From NCBI GenBank assembly GCA_025529335.1, contig JAMYHX010000044.1, positions 62,001-126,000 of the forward strand: a stretch of 64,000 nucleotides of DNA. Direction: 5' to 3'. The translations under genes and the position numbers were made by a program. The DNA comes from Rhizopus sp. PT2906. Lineage: Eukaryota; Mucoromycota; Mucoromycetes; Mucorales; Rhizopodaceae. The notes below the pieces were generated by a model. It was not told the origin of the DNA. It saw only the letters and a program-made list of their open reading frames with translations, and searched no databases. This document shows, in pieces, positions 24,362 to 36,089 of the stretch; the first letter of the stretch is position 1; each line of letters starts with the position of its first letter.

Positions 24362-25914
24362 ATGGTCAAATCAAACAGAGATCAGTGCTGTAAATGCAAA
24401 GTAGAAAAGCCTACGCTTCACATTAAGCAAGCCTACTATTGTCGGCAAGTAAACAAACACGTATTCAAAAACAAATAATTAACACTTTCTTTATAGATCA
24501 TGTTTCATGTATCAATATGTAGGAAAGTATAGATCTATCCTTATCCGACTAAGGCATGGCAGTAGAAAGAAGGGTAAAGTACTTTTAGCTTGCTCTGGTG
24601 GACCATCATCTATATCCCTTGTGGACTTGACCAAGAACATTATGCACACTCTACCCAATGAAAAGAAAAAGATTCAAGTCGTACCTGAAGCAGTCATCTG
24701 TCACATTGACGAAAGCTCCTTGTTTGATTCAATGGTAATAGAAATAGGATAACCTTTTATATATATATATTAATTCCATTGTATAGAGTGGTTCTGCAGA
24801 GACATTACGTGCACGTATGAAGGAGCATTACCCCAATTTTGAATTTATATGTCATCCGATCGAAGATGTCTTTAGTCCTCAGTTTGTAAAGAATGTCAAT
24901 TTTGATAAATACCTCAGCTCAGAAGGAACAGAGAATGGCGACTATGGTAAGATATAAATCATACCAAAAAGTAAAGAGACTAAATGTATGTAGAGCATTG
25001 GGCCAAATACGCATACAAGACATCTTCAATCAACCACAAAGAACAGCTTCAATCATTATTCAATAGCATCAAAAAGTCAACGGCCAAAGAAGATTTGCTG
25101 TGGCACATAAAGATGCAGATGCTTATCACTGTTGCTCAGCGTGAGGGTTGCACCTATATCTTCTTTGCGGATTCAGCTACGAGACAGGCCATCAAGATGA
25201 TCTCTTGGACAGCCAAGGGTCGAGGCTACAGCTTACCTCTGGACATCAGTGTTGATAATGAGCAGACGTTTGGTGTGGGTATCATGCGACCTATGAAAGA
25301 TATGCTGTCGAAGGAGGTTGGATTGTACAATTACTTTTCAGGTATTGACAAGCTCGTCATTCCTCCCTACAACTTTGGTACCATGATGCCTGCCAAAAGC
25401 TCGATTGATCGATTGACAGAGGACTTTATAAATGGATTAGAACGAGATTTCCCATCAACGGTCAGTACGGTCTGTCGAACGGTCGGCAAGTTGACGCCTT
25501 CAAAGGATATGGACTACAAGCAAACTTGTGCCATGTGTTTGATGTAAGCTTTATAACGGTTTTTTTTTTTAAAAAAAAAAAGTGGCTAAGTGTATATATA
25601 GGCCACGTCAAACAGGAATTGGGGAATGGAGAAAACACATTACGGTGACAGAAGTGCCTGGCGCAGATACTAAGCCTTCTAATGATGGATGCTGTGGAAA
25701 TAATCAATCATGTTCGACAACAAATGGCTGCAAGGATAATAAAGTAGATATCAATCAGCATTTATGTTATAGTTGTCAAGTCAACTTTAAAGACTACAAT
25801 GCGACAACTATTCAGCTATTACCACCCTATGTTGTAGAAAATACACAAGAACAAAGTCGAAACGAACGATTACTGAATGAAATTAAAGATTTTTTAATTA
25901 ATGATGATGAATAA
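24362..25914 (+). CDS. NCS2: Cytoplasmic tRNA 2-thiolation protein 2
   Basis: NCS2/CTU2 partner of NCS6/CTU1 in 2-thiolation of the wobble uridine of tRNA Lys, Glu and Gln, with Urm1 as sulfur donor. Exons: 24362-24444, 24497-24734, 24787-24946, 24994-25543, 25602-25914, about 447 residues (yeast 493). Visible features are an N-terminal zinc ribbon (C9-x2-C12 ... C27-x2-C30, in 'YYCRSCF'), a degraded PP-loop ('KVLLACSGGPSSISL', about residues 55-70) and later Cys pairs ('CAMC', 'CYSC'). The first intron must use a GC donor to keep 'YCRSCF' in frame. It converges with the alginate-lyase-like gene, 64 bp stop to stop. Confidence 0.92.
24445..24496 (+). other. GC-AG intron in NCS2
   Basis: The donor is GCAAGT after ...TATTGTCG and the acceptor ...TTTATAG. 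A GT two codons later would shift the conserved zinc-ribbon frame, so the GC donor is the only one that fits. Confidence 0.75.
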
Positions 25915-25978
25915 AACAAAGAAATTCTAAGTACACGAAAGAAGCGGTATAGATAAATACATTATATAAATATGAGGT

Positions 25979-28669
25979 TTAGGAGTTGGTGGAAGTGAGC
26001 ATCCAAAAGGGAGGTACGCCCAATCGTCCTTTGATCTTATCGTCATGCATTATTTTGAGAATATCATGTACAAATTCTTCTTCCTCTAACGGTTCAGTAC
26101 TCCATTGATCACCAAACAGACTCACATGTCGCTCGACCCATTCACGATCTTGTTCTGTTCTCGCCTTCACGCGGTCGTCTATCGGCGTTTTCTTCTCATG
26201 ACTGTGACGGAATGCGGCCTGAGCCATGTAAGCCAAGGGTCTGAGGCGGGATCTGGCAAAGTCTGCATCGGCGGGTGAGAGTGTGGGTAGAGCGTCTGCG
26301 TATGTTTGGAGATGCCGCACGACGGCGTGAGAGATTTGGCCTTCGTTGGCTGCGGTGTAGTGCCAGATGTCTTTGGCGATACCTGCGTTCTGAATGCCTC
26401 GGGCGAGTAGTGTCCAGTACTGAAGGTTGAGGGTCTGGTAATGAAGCAGTGCTCTCCACTCGACTAGATGATCATTGCTACCGGATGATAACAGGCGAGC
26501 ACGAGTGGACGTCTCTTCGTATGGCTGTGTGCCGTCTTCCTTGAACTGTTTGCCAATACGCATGCGGCATCGATTAGCAACACGCAAGAAGAGACGGACA
26601 TCGTCTGTGAATGCTGCCATCGCTGTGACTTGAAGATCGTAAAGCACGCCGCGGTGATCTGTCATCTGAGCGAGATGGATGCCGGTGGGTGAGGTGACGA
26701 GGTATTCCAAGAACTCGGCAGTGATCGCTTGTAGATCAATGTATTCTTTATGTGTAAGGACCTGCATCTTACGAAGCAGACGTATACAGTCAAGGAGAGA
26801 TGAAAGATCAGTCTTGGTCAGATCAGAGGTGTTCAAGACCCGGCTGTTGCTGTACTTGGGCACTACATGAGGCACACGACTGAGACTAGGGAACGAGTAA
26901 CCTTGATCGGATAGAAAGTCCAAGAGGTGACTATCGTCTGGGATACGTCGCGCAGAGTTGTATTCATCTTCATCCTCCACAGCGTATTCGTTCAAAAAAT
27001 GTACGCGGATCAAGTTGGCTGCGCCTCTTCCATACTTTTCATTACCGAGCAAATACTGAGCCAGTGTCAGGATCGTCACATTTTGCGAGAGTGGGCCCAG
27101 TTCGTCCTTTTCAGGTACGGTCTCGAATGGCATACCATCCTGTGTGGTGGAAGAGATAGGCGCCAGTCGCTGTTGGCTTCCTTCAAGCACCTCATTGGCA
27201 GCCTGTTCGAGTCGTTCGACCGCCAATGTCACTTCCTTATGCTTCGTCCAGTAGTCGTATCGTCTCTGATTGACGTCGATCTCGTTGTACAGAAATAGTT
27301 TGTCGTGACGGAACGTACGACGCGCGATGGATTCGTCCAGACTGTCCAGAGAGCTCTGGATCGCCAGTAATCGGTTGAACGCTCGAATCGATGATGCTTC
27401 CTTTTTGTTTTCTTCCTGTTGAGGATTTCCCGAGAACAGGCGGAAGACCCAGCCGATGTTCTTAAAATTGCCCTTGTCTTTACTGTACGGACGCTCTGCT
27501 GGTTCCCAAGGTACTGTTGGTCGGTTCAGTCGACGGTTCTCTAGTGCACCTAAACGCCACAATAGTTCAAGCTACATCATGTTAATCCTTTTTGTTGTGT
27601 GCATATTTCCTTTTATGTACCTTGCTTCTACGGCCGTAACGCATGTTGAGATTGTATTCTTCTGAAGCATCGTAACGAAATATGATCTGCGGTTCTTCAG
27701 GTGTCTTGGGTCTTTCGTCCAAATTGTTGAGCAGTACAGAATTATTGAGCAATCGTGTCATGGGCACCACAAAATACTTGGTGTCCTTGCCATATTTTTC
27801 TAATTGAGCTCTAATCTCCTTGAACCCGTTATTGCTCAGATAACAGTTTCCGTCAAAGGGCATAATCCATTTGGCGTTGGGTATGCTTTTACCGTGCTGG
27901 ATAGCTGTGTTACGTCCACCGTTCTATAGATGTGTTATTGACAAGTGACAATATAAAGATGACAACTTACATTGTTCATGGCATAAAGATTCTTTTTATG
28001 ATAGGTATAATCCAAGGCTCGTAATTTGGCCACTTTAGAGTATCGTCTGTAATCGTCCGAGTGAAGAAAATCGGCATCTGGAAACGACTCGAGCTGAAAA
28101 TCAAGTTGTTCATATTCCTTTTCGTCAAAGGGCACACGAATGTATTCCATGTTGTACCTGTCCAGCAGCCGAATGATCGTCGCTTCGTTCACAGGATCGA
28201 TAATACGGTTCAACACAAATATCTTGCGCGTGTTGGGGAAAGTCGGCTCGTGGTCCAGGATGAACTGTAGATTCGATAGGGTCTGACCTTCCTTGTGTCG
28301 TGGAGGCAGGTCGTTGCCAATGATACGATACAAGATCATTTGATCTCTCACCACTTCCTTTGAAGGCTCTCTTGAAAATGAGATGAACGATTGATGGTCG
28401 TTGGTTTTGACAAATCTGAAAAAGGGAAGGTAGCCAAAAAGAAAGAGAAGGCCCAGAAAGACGAGAAGTAGTTTTAACCATTTGTTGTTGTTGTTGATGG
28501 TATTGCTCTTTGATGGTTTATAATACTTTTTTTTTGAATCCCTCCTGGGTGATCCTAGTTCTAGCAGCATCTCTGTATGTGTCTGGCTTGGTTTTCTATG
28601 TTTTGGGATATATTCTCCATTCGATGTTCGATTACTATTTACATCATGTTTCAAAAAGGGTGGAAGCAT
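25979..28669 (-). CDS. Membrane-anchored protein with alginate-lyase-like C-terminal domain
   Basis: Exons from the start: 28669-27971, 27923-27621, 27571-25979, about 864 residues. It is a predicted type II membrane protein: basic cytosolic N-terminus, one membrane span at about 64-84 ('WLKLLLVFLGLLFLFGYLPF'), then a lumenal or extracellular part. The next domain (about 110-330) has the motif 'LYRIIGNDLPPRHKEGQTLS', a Rossmann-like region and 'WIMPFDGNCYLS', which looks like a nucleotide-sugar transferase fold. The C-terminal half resembles alginate lyase (helical, 'YLLGNEKYGRGAANLIR', 'HYQTLNLQYWTLLARGIQNA'). The substrate is unknown; a cell-wall uronan is a guess, since Mucoromycota walls contain glucuronans. 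The gene appears intact. Confidence 0.75.
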
Positions 28670-28724
28670 ATCTTTTCAAAGGTGTGTGTATCAAAAAGAC
28701 AAACAGGCCAGATTAAGAAAGAAA

Positions 28725-28765
28725 AAAGAAAGAGAGAGAGAGAGAGAGAAAGAGGAGAAGAGAGA
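28725..28765. repeat. GA-rich microsatellite
   Basis: Imperfect (GA)n tract upstream of the preceding minus-strand gene. On the coding strand it is a CT leader like those before several other starts in this window. Confidence 0.8.
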
Positions 28766-28840
28766 GATAAAGAAAAGGGAGATTTTCGAGTCACAAGTCC
28801 CGTTTAACCAATAATTTTAATTAAGTATCTATTTTTATAA

Positions 28841-30983
28841 TCAGATAGGCTCAGTCTCTTTTTCCAACCAAACTAATGTTTTACTATCGTCTAAAAATGG
28901 CTCTATGTTATTTCTGCAATCGGAGTGATATCTGTTGATCCAATCTATTTCTTCTGAATTTAGTAATTGGCTATCCATCAATTTGGACCCAAGTGGTAAA
29001 AATGTCAAATGTTCAAAGCCAAGGAAATGCTCAAATCTTGATTTTTGGACATGTAGCACATTTTCGATACGGATTCCAAATTGACGATCCTTGTAATACC
29101 CAGGTTCTATATTTAAACGTCACTTTCTAGAAAACTGTTGCCACATCTCCATTTACCATTCGTGACAATCATTCCAGCTTGTAACGGTACTTGATCGTAT
29201 GCCTTTCTACTTCCTATCCCATGAGGCCCTTCATGAACATTTAAATAGGCACCAACGCCATGTCCAACTCCATGTCTAAAGTCTAGGCCATCTTTCCATA
29301 AGGGTTGTCTAGCAACTGAGTCTAACTGATAGCCTATCTATTATTTAGTGCCTTTTTCTTTATTAAAAGCCCTTCTCTCTTTTTTTCACCTGTGACTCCC
29401 TCTGGAAAGATAGCCTGATCTATCGCAATATGGGCTTGTAATACACGAGTGAATGTTCGCTTCTGAAACAGGCTAGGTTCTCCACTAAAGAGATATGTAC
29501 GAGTGACATCAGTTGTACCGTTCAAGTAATGCCCGCCAGAGTCACACAAATAGAGTTCAAAAGGATCTATCTTGCTACAGTCTTGGCGTGTAGGTGAGTA
29601 ATGAATGATGGCACCGTTGGGTCCAGACGCAGCAATGGTATCAAATGACGGGCCAACATAAAGTGGGTGGCATCGACGCATATCATTCAAATGCTCCGCT
29701 GCTTCGATCTCCCACACTTGTTCCTGTTTGCTTATCTTTTCAGAAAGCCAAGCAAAGTGTCGACAAAGTGCAACTGCATCCCATTTGTGACAATCCTTTA
29801 AACCTTTGAGTTCGGCAGGGTTCTTGATGGCTTTTAGTAACTGAACTGGTGAAGGCTCCAGGTCTATTTGGTTCTATAAAAAAAAAGTTTAAGCCTCAAA
29901 AACTGGGCACATCAAAAAAAAAGTTACTGAGTTTCTATTGAGGGCTTGAAGGATCGACATGTTGGTTCCGTCGGGATCAACTGAGAACATAGTATGGTCA
30001 AACGTCAGCAGGTCCGACACAATGTCATCATATTTGCGTATCTCGATGCCAAGCTGCTCTAGCTCTGTTCTTATCTTGTCTTCCATAACATCTTTTTGAA
30101 CATACAGAAAGGCTCTGTCGGGCGTGATTAGACAGTACGAGAAAAAGACAGGGCAGCAGTGAATATCAGAACCTCTCAGGTTGAATAACCAGGCGATCTC
30201 ATCTAGCCGGCTTAGCACACTGCATTTACCCTTGAGCGCCTGTCGAAGTTCCTGTAGCTTGTCTCTGGCGGATTTGCCCGCATATTCAAGCGGGTGCTTC
30301 TTGATTGACTCATGAGGTCGTTCTGGTACCCGTTCTCGTACCTGATCCACCAGGTTTGTCTCTGTATACACCAGTCGAGACCCTCTAGCAGCAAGAGCAT
30401 CTTCGAGTTGTTTAGCTTGCGCAACATTGATCACAGAAGGATCGATACCAACAGACGCATGAACAGGTAAATGTTTAGTCACATAGTCTTGCCAGCTGGG
30501 CACACCTGGCATTCCTTGTTTCATTAGCTTCCACTGTGTGTTATCCAACTGCTTGTTCGCTTGAAGAAAGTATCGGCCGTCTGTGAATAAAAGTGCCTCG
30601 CTTTGAGTAACAACCGCACAGCCTGACTATTCGTTTAGTTCTATTTTTTTTTTTTAGTGTGGTTTTAGTTTAAACCTGCTGATCCTGTAAAATCACTTAG
30701 CCACTCTCTTCGATTGTCGCACTGGGCTGTGTATTCACTCTGTAAGCATGTTGGTATGTCATTAAAAATAGAAATAGGTTCTTTTATATACTTGGTGTGC
30801 GTCTTCACTCGGTATAATACTGCATGTTTATGTTAACACGCACGCTCTCTTTTATGTACAATAGAAGCATTTTATGCTTCTTTCGACTTACATTGCATCA
30901 AGTTGACTCATTGCAGCTCTAAGTGCTGATAATTTAGAGCGAGCATTTAAGGTAGTTGAGTACAATCTTTGAAATGTCAACAT
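28841..30983 (-). CDS. Xaa-Pro aminopeptidase (aminopeptidase P, XPNPEP1 type)
   Basis: Metallopeptidase of family M24B that removes an N-terminal residue preceding proline. Exons from the start: 30983-30892, 30819-30792, 30739-30676, 30622-29928, 29873-29390, 29333-29157, 29106-28841, about 601 residues (human cytosolic form 623). Metal ligands are all present with family spacing: D404 ('LCDSGG'), D415 ('TTDVTRT'), H479 ('HGVGHGVG'), E514 ('NEPGYY') and E528 ('IRIENV'). The N-terminus (MLTFQRLYSTTLNARSKL) is basic, hydroxylated and free of acidic residues, so mitochondrial import of at least one form is possible. Exon 2 has only 28 nt but encodes the conserved 'PSEDAHQ'. Intron 1 carries a small hairpin (AGAAGCAT/ATGCTTCT). 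Confidence 0.94.
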
Positions 30984-31479
30984 TTTTTTTTTTTAAAAAA
31001 AAAAAAGAAATTTAACTTCTCCCCTTCAGTGATAGAACTTTGTTTTGAAGAGGCGCGTTTGAAAGGGCTTACGTTGAGATATGTCAGTAACCATATACAC
31101 GCTAACTATTTGATGCCCAATGTGCGTCTCAGCCAAGCAAGGAGAGACAGGAAGAACTATTAATTAAACTTTATATAAAGTCCATATGACTCCCTAATTT
31201 CAATAAACATACTTGGGCTGTATGTTGACCAAATTTTCTAAGGAATCTCTGACTTGTCGTCTTTAAATAGTGATAGAACTAACCATATGTATACTAAAGA
31301 TAGCTTCATACAATATTTTTGTGTCCACAAAAGTTAATATCTTCTTAATGGCTTTGATGATAACAAGATTCCATGCCGTATTTCCTAAAGTAGATCATTT
31401 CAGACGCTCATCTTATAAAATTGTTATTAGTGTTAAGAGCATCTTACCACACTATAACGTGATCCCTTGCTTCCATTAA

Positions 31480-31575
31480 AAGTTCTTTTTGGAGACAGTT
31501 CTAGAGAAACAAGTACCAGACTATTAAGCTCTGCACCATGCATATGAACACCAATATCGGTGCCATAACGACCAT
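31480..31575 (-). repeat. Coding-like dispersed fragment
   Basis: On the minus strand it reads '...GNVNGRYGTDIGVHMHGAEL...', closely matched by 47443-47500 on the plus strand ('YDTDICIHMHNAEL'). Conservation at the protein level suggests a shared ancestral ORF, probably from a mobile element. The family is unknown to me. Confidence 0.5.
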
Positions 31576-31748
31576 TGACATTGCCGTGGCCTAATGGATC
31601 ATCAGGGATTACCCTTCTTTTCTAATAAAGATTGCCGGCACTATTATTGCTATGCCACGGATTGACTCTTTCTCTTCACTGTAAACAGCAACTTTATCTT
31701 CTTCGCTAGGCGTACTGCAAAAAGACCTCTGCGAAAGCAACAATACTC

Positions 31749-31838
31749 CCGCAAACTGCAAAAACATGTAAACATCGCAATAAAATTCTTCGTTGACGGA
31801 GGGCGGTTGTCCCCAAGATATTACACTATGAGTGAATA
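31749..31838 (+). repeat. Third copy of the inner-arm repeat of the 56-59 kb unit
   Basis: Matches 58806-58935 in the same orientation: AAACTG(C/T)AAAAACAT, TAAACATC(G/A)CAATAAAA, then TATGAGTGA at the far end, with an internal deletion. It shows that the inner part of the inverted repeats belongs to a dispersed family. Confidence 0.6.
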
Positions 31839-34346
31839 AGACAACTATATTTGTCTTATTATTGAAACGATTAGTGATTGTAATAAGGCCATTTTATAAT
31901 GACTGCAAAGATGAAATAGAGGTTGATCTTGGTTGTGATGTTGATGATGTTAACAGCCAAACTGATGATATTTTCAACAACAAAGAAAGACGAGAAGAAC
32001 GAACACTACTTGTTATCCTACACTCAAATTGCGAGTTTTATGAGAGAGTCCAGTTTGACAGCCCAGAGCCCGTCACAGCAGTAAACTACAGCGAAAGGCA
32101 CAATATTGTTTGTTAGAGCGGCTTTTAGTGTTTCTTTAAAAGAGATAAACGATAGCAATGTCTTGTAACTATCACAATAAACAGGGTAGTATCAAAGGGT
32201 GGTTTAGCTAAAAAAAAAAAAAGGGAGGCACCAGACCAACTTGGTAAAGTTTGCTTGTCCTTGTAAGATCTAGGCAAGGCCGTAACTATAAAGTCAATGG
32301 ATGAACATAACCACCGCCTTCCTATTAACTCACAAGCATATGTCATGATGCAATACTTGTAATGTAAGGATATTTTAATGAGGCAAAAGGGTAGTTACGA
32401 AATAACAAAAATTCTTGTAAAAGCGTAAAGGTAAAGGTCTGTATAAAAATGTATTTCGGGAATAAAAGCTTTTGATGGATATGAAAAGCCTAGCCTTTGT
32501 ATCAATAAAGAATTACAATAAGAAGAAAGCCATCTAAAATGGATTCAATAAAAGAAGAGAGATGGCAACCTTCAGAAGTGGAACAAAGACAGTACTATCA
32601 GCTTAAATACTCTGCCTGATAAAAAGGGTACACTTGTATTTCAAAGCTGCTTTGTAATATAAACTATATAATAATCATCCCAGCTTATTGTTGCTGTGCT
32701 TGTTTTTATTACAGACTTATCATAGATTGCTCATCTTGTTATGTCTAATACCGTTGACCTTATGAAAGACTATCACGCTGTTTACAGGTTAGTTACAAAA
32801 TTCGTGCTTTAGTTATCACTCTTTTATTCCATTTTCTTCTTTTGTTCAATAGATAAGGCTATCCTTTCCTTCGTTTTAAGAATGGTCCTGGGACGTCTTT
32901 CAAGACCCTTTTTTTATTGTCGCTGTTTGGAGTATCAACCATGTAATAAAGGATGGACGTTAAGAAAGAGATCGGTTTATATCCTACTTCTTTTAGTTTT
33001 TATTATTTCACTTTCTACTCATTTATAAATTTCATATGTGTATACGGCAACTATTTACTATGTGTTTTGTAGTATTTGAAAGGAAACTAAAAAAAGTAAA
33101 ACAGGGTAATGTAACCACGGAAAATTGTGTAACTCTGTGCTCAACCACAAGTGCACAACAATTGTTGATGATAATCAAAGAGATTTGCCTAAAATAGAAC
33201 AGAAAAAGAAGAGAAACGAACAAAAAGGAACAAAAATAAACAAAAGTACCTGGAAAAAAGGAAGCTTTACTGATCGTTCATTATGAAAGAGAATAAGCCT
33301 ACCAAGAAGGTGGCTCTGACTACTTATCGAGTGCTAAAGAAGCTCACTCCTATTCTTGTTGTTGCTCTTTTAGAGGTTGCTTTTCTTGTTGTAGAAAAAT
33401 CTGCAGAGCGTGCTGGCGCCTTTACTATGGTTATGGTAGAAGAAACAAAGAGCCAAAGGAACAAATAAGCTTGATTATGATGGTGCAATCAGTAAGAACG
33501 TATATGGTATCTGGGATGGTCTCACCTTATCTGGAGGGGAAAGTAATCAACTTGTACGCATGGCCATTATGCGTGTGGTTCCTTTTGATCATGGCAAGAT
33601 GCTACAAGAAAAACAAGCTGCCAGATAGTACACCATTGTACGTGTCTCGTTTATCAAGCGAATGGTTCCTAAGCCTCTGTCATATCTGATAAACAAGTCT
33701 GATAAACTTTCATATCTTCTGAAAGATTCAAGCGATACATTTCGTGTCAGGGAGCTGAGCAGTTCGCAATGATAAAGAGAGCGTATTGCGAAAGAAGACG
33801 CACTTTATTAGGTAAGTATTTGAAGCAGGTTGGAAATTACAAAATGGCGCAAGACAAAATCTCATGGCAGAACTTGATGATATCATTCCAACAAGAGACA
33901 CGGATGATCTTTGCCATATTATATGTGAATAAGGGTCAATACGCAGTATCTATACATCAATAACAAAGACTCAATGACATAAACTGGCCAATCATAACCA
34001 TAATTACAAATTCTATAATCATTTTTGATATCTTTATCTTTATTCTCCAAAATAAAAGAAACATAAAGAGTCCCATAGGACTTTCTGTCTATTCTTACTA
34101 CTACAACGGTAACTATGATAATAATACAAACATCACAGAGAGCATAATCCAACATTCATTCAACTTGATTTTATAAAAGGGCTACTACTACTACTGTGTT
34201 ACATTTGTCAATATTTGATTTCATGTGTATTCATGAATGGCTCAGGCTGCTTTGGAAACAATCAATTTCAATACTCGCTTCTTGTCAAAGAAGCAATTAC
34301 CAAGAGAAACAAAGAAAAAATGTCTAAAAGTGATATTTATTAATGA

Positions 34347-35935
34347 TTACAGATGTGGTCTTGCCGCTTTGAATTCTTCAAGGGTAGCCATTCTTGCCTC
34401 TTCATTTCCCTTTTCTTCCAAAATAACTCTTTGTATGAGAGTAGCTGCTCTCAAATTATCAAGTTGTGTATCTTGCGCTTCCAACTGTCTCCATTTCCAA
34501 GCACGGGTATAATCTGAATCAATGCCTTCAATGACATCCCTGATCTTGAATCCTATGACAGGCATAAATCTATAATAAAAAATTTCATGCATCAGTCCCT
34601 ATTTGTTTATAACCCATTTTGGTAACTTTTTTTTTTACTTCATGGCGTGTCCCGAATCGCCCGTGGCAACGACTAGGTTATGGTAATCAGGATGAGGACA
34701 AACCACAAAATGACCATCGATAGAGTCTGAATACCAGCACATTCTGGCATAGGTAATGTCTAATGCCGAGGTCTCTGGCAGGAATTTACCTAAGAACTGC
34801 CTGAACTCACGCAGTGCACCAATAGGAATAGTGTCGCATTCATGTGTTACCTGAGTACGAGGAACTGATATCTGGTCCGTTTCTCTAGGGTTTAGGTAGC
34901 TAAACAGAGAAAAGAGAGTTGGTATAACTCTTTGCAAAAAGACAAAAGACTTACCCTGAATGATGCTTGCCAATCTTCATTTTACCATCCGCATTAACTG
35001 GGAAACCATAATAACCCGTGTTTGATAGATCCCCACACCAGACTGGCATTTTTTCCCAGGTCTCTTTTAGTTGGGGAGGCGGTGTGAAATGAACAACCTG
35101 TTGTCCACTGGCAATAACCTGGTGATGCATATCAACCAAGCCTGCTGTCCAAGAACCTGTGGTGAGTAAGACGAGATCTGCATGATGAATCTTTTCATCA
35201 ACCGTCTGAATTCCCAAAACCGTCGTTGGATTTTTGGGATCGCAATAGAGTTTGGCAAAGTGACCTCTCTTCTCACCTACGACAAAGTGAACGCCATTCT
35301 CCAGACATTTTTGATAGACATGTTTCACAGCCTCCGCAGAGTTACACCAACCTAACAAATGAGTCACACAGTATCGAAAATGTGCTACAAGATACATACC
35401 TCCTTGTTTATTGAGATAGGCTTTCTTGAAGCCGTTATCAACCGCTTGTTGAAATTGTGGAAATGCACGAACAATTTCCTCTGGGGAAGAATAGACATCA
35501 ATAAAGTGACCATAGCCTGCCTCTTGAATTGCCTTGATGCTCTTCTTTTCAAAGTCGGAAAAGTCTTCTTGACCAAAGAGAAGTACACCCGATTGATGAA
35601 ATACAGGACACTGGTTCTTCTCTGCCCTTTCCTTATTCCATTGATGCCAAAGAGGAAGGGATTCAATGGCTAGATGCATATAGAGTGTGTTGTCGGCATA
35701 GTCCAGACGGACAATCTTGTTGATATCTAGTTTGACAGAGTCAATTTTTATCCCTCATAAAGAATATCCATTGCTTACCTGTGGATGCCGCATCTGGACA
35801 TGGGATAGGTTTTCTATCAAATACATAAATGTCATACTGCTGTTTTAATGATAATGCATAGGCAGTAGATAATCCAAAGCATCCACCGCCTACAATGATA
35901 ATTTTCGAACCTGGCCTGGGAGGAGAATAAGCCAT
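34347..35935 (-). CDS. FAD-dependent oxidoreductase, DAO family (amine/fructosyl-amino-acid oxidase-like)
   Basis: Exons from the start: 35935-35779, 35726-35400, 35351-34955, 34899-34639, 34569-34347, about 454 residues. The N-terminus has the FAD dinucleotide fold G-x-G-x-x-G ('IIIVGGGCFGLSTAYAL', glycines at 16-21). 'DINKIVRLDYAD' follows and is typical of fructosyl-amine and sarcosine-type oxidases. Near the end 'CWYSDSIDGHFVVCPHP' and 'ATGDSGHAMKFMP' match the conserved FAD-contact region, including the Cys that binds FAD covalently in several relatives. The likely reaction is oxidation of a secondary or glycated amine to imine with H2O2 release; the exact substrate cannot be read. The C-terminus lacks a clear PTS1 (it ends RPHL). 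The gene is complete and isolated between repeat-rich spans. Confidence 0.85.
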
Positions 35936-36089
35936 AGAAAATAATAGAAAAAAAAAAAAGGTTGGTAACTAACTATGACAGCTGATGAGTCTTTTTTTGT
36001 ACATTTGAATCAAAAGTCACTTTGACCCTGAACGAATAGAGTAACGATAAATTTTGTAAAAAAATTGGCATTTCCAGAAAAACAAATAT

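Larger units (their letters stand above)
30984..34346. other. Repeat-rich, gene-poor region
   Basis: No intact gene recognised. Frames such as 31832-32116, 33283-33468 and 33769-33963 lack known motifs. Two segments are related to other places: about 31480-31575 (minus) to 47443-47500 (plus), and about 31749-31838 to the inner arms of the inverted-repeat unit at 56-59 kb. It is likely a graveyard of old elements. An ATG frame at about 32743 is followed by a plausible intron but then a stop, so it is not called. Confidence 0.45.

Noticed and set aside
28577..28807. GA-rich plus-strand frame
   Set aside because: Low-complexity microsatellite read as Arg/Glu; antisense to the start of another gene.
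31575..31640. GCCGTGGCCTAATGG... considered as a tRNA gene start
   Set aside because: No matching acceptor stem, T-loop (GTTCRA) or anticodon arm could be drawn.
32743..32862. Small ORF with a plausible GTTAGT intron
   Set aside because: The spliced product ends at once after the junction, so no protein of useful length results.
33283..33963. Chain of short frames in the 33-34 kb region
   Set aside because: No motif of any known family and no splice pattern joining them; treated as unresolved relic sequence.
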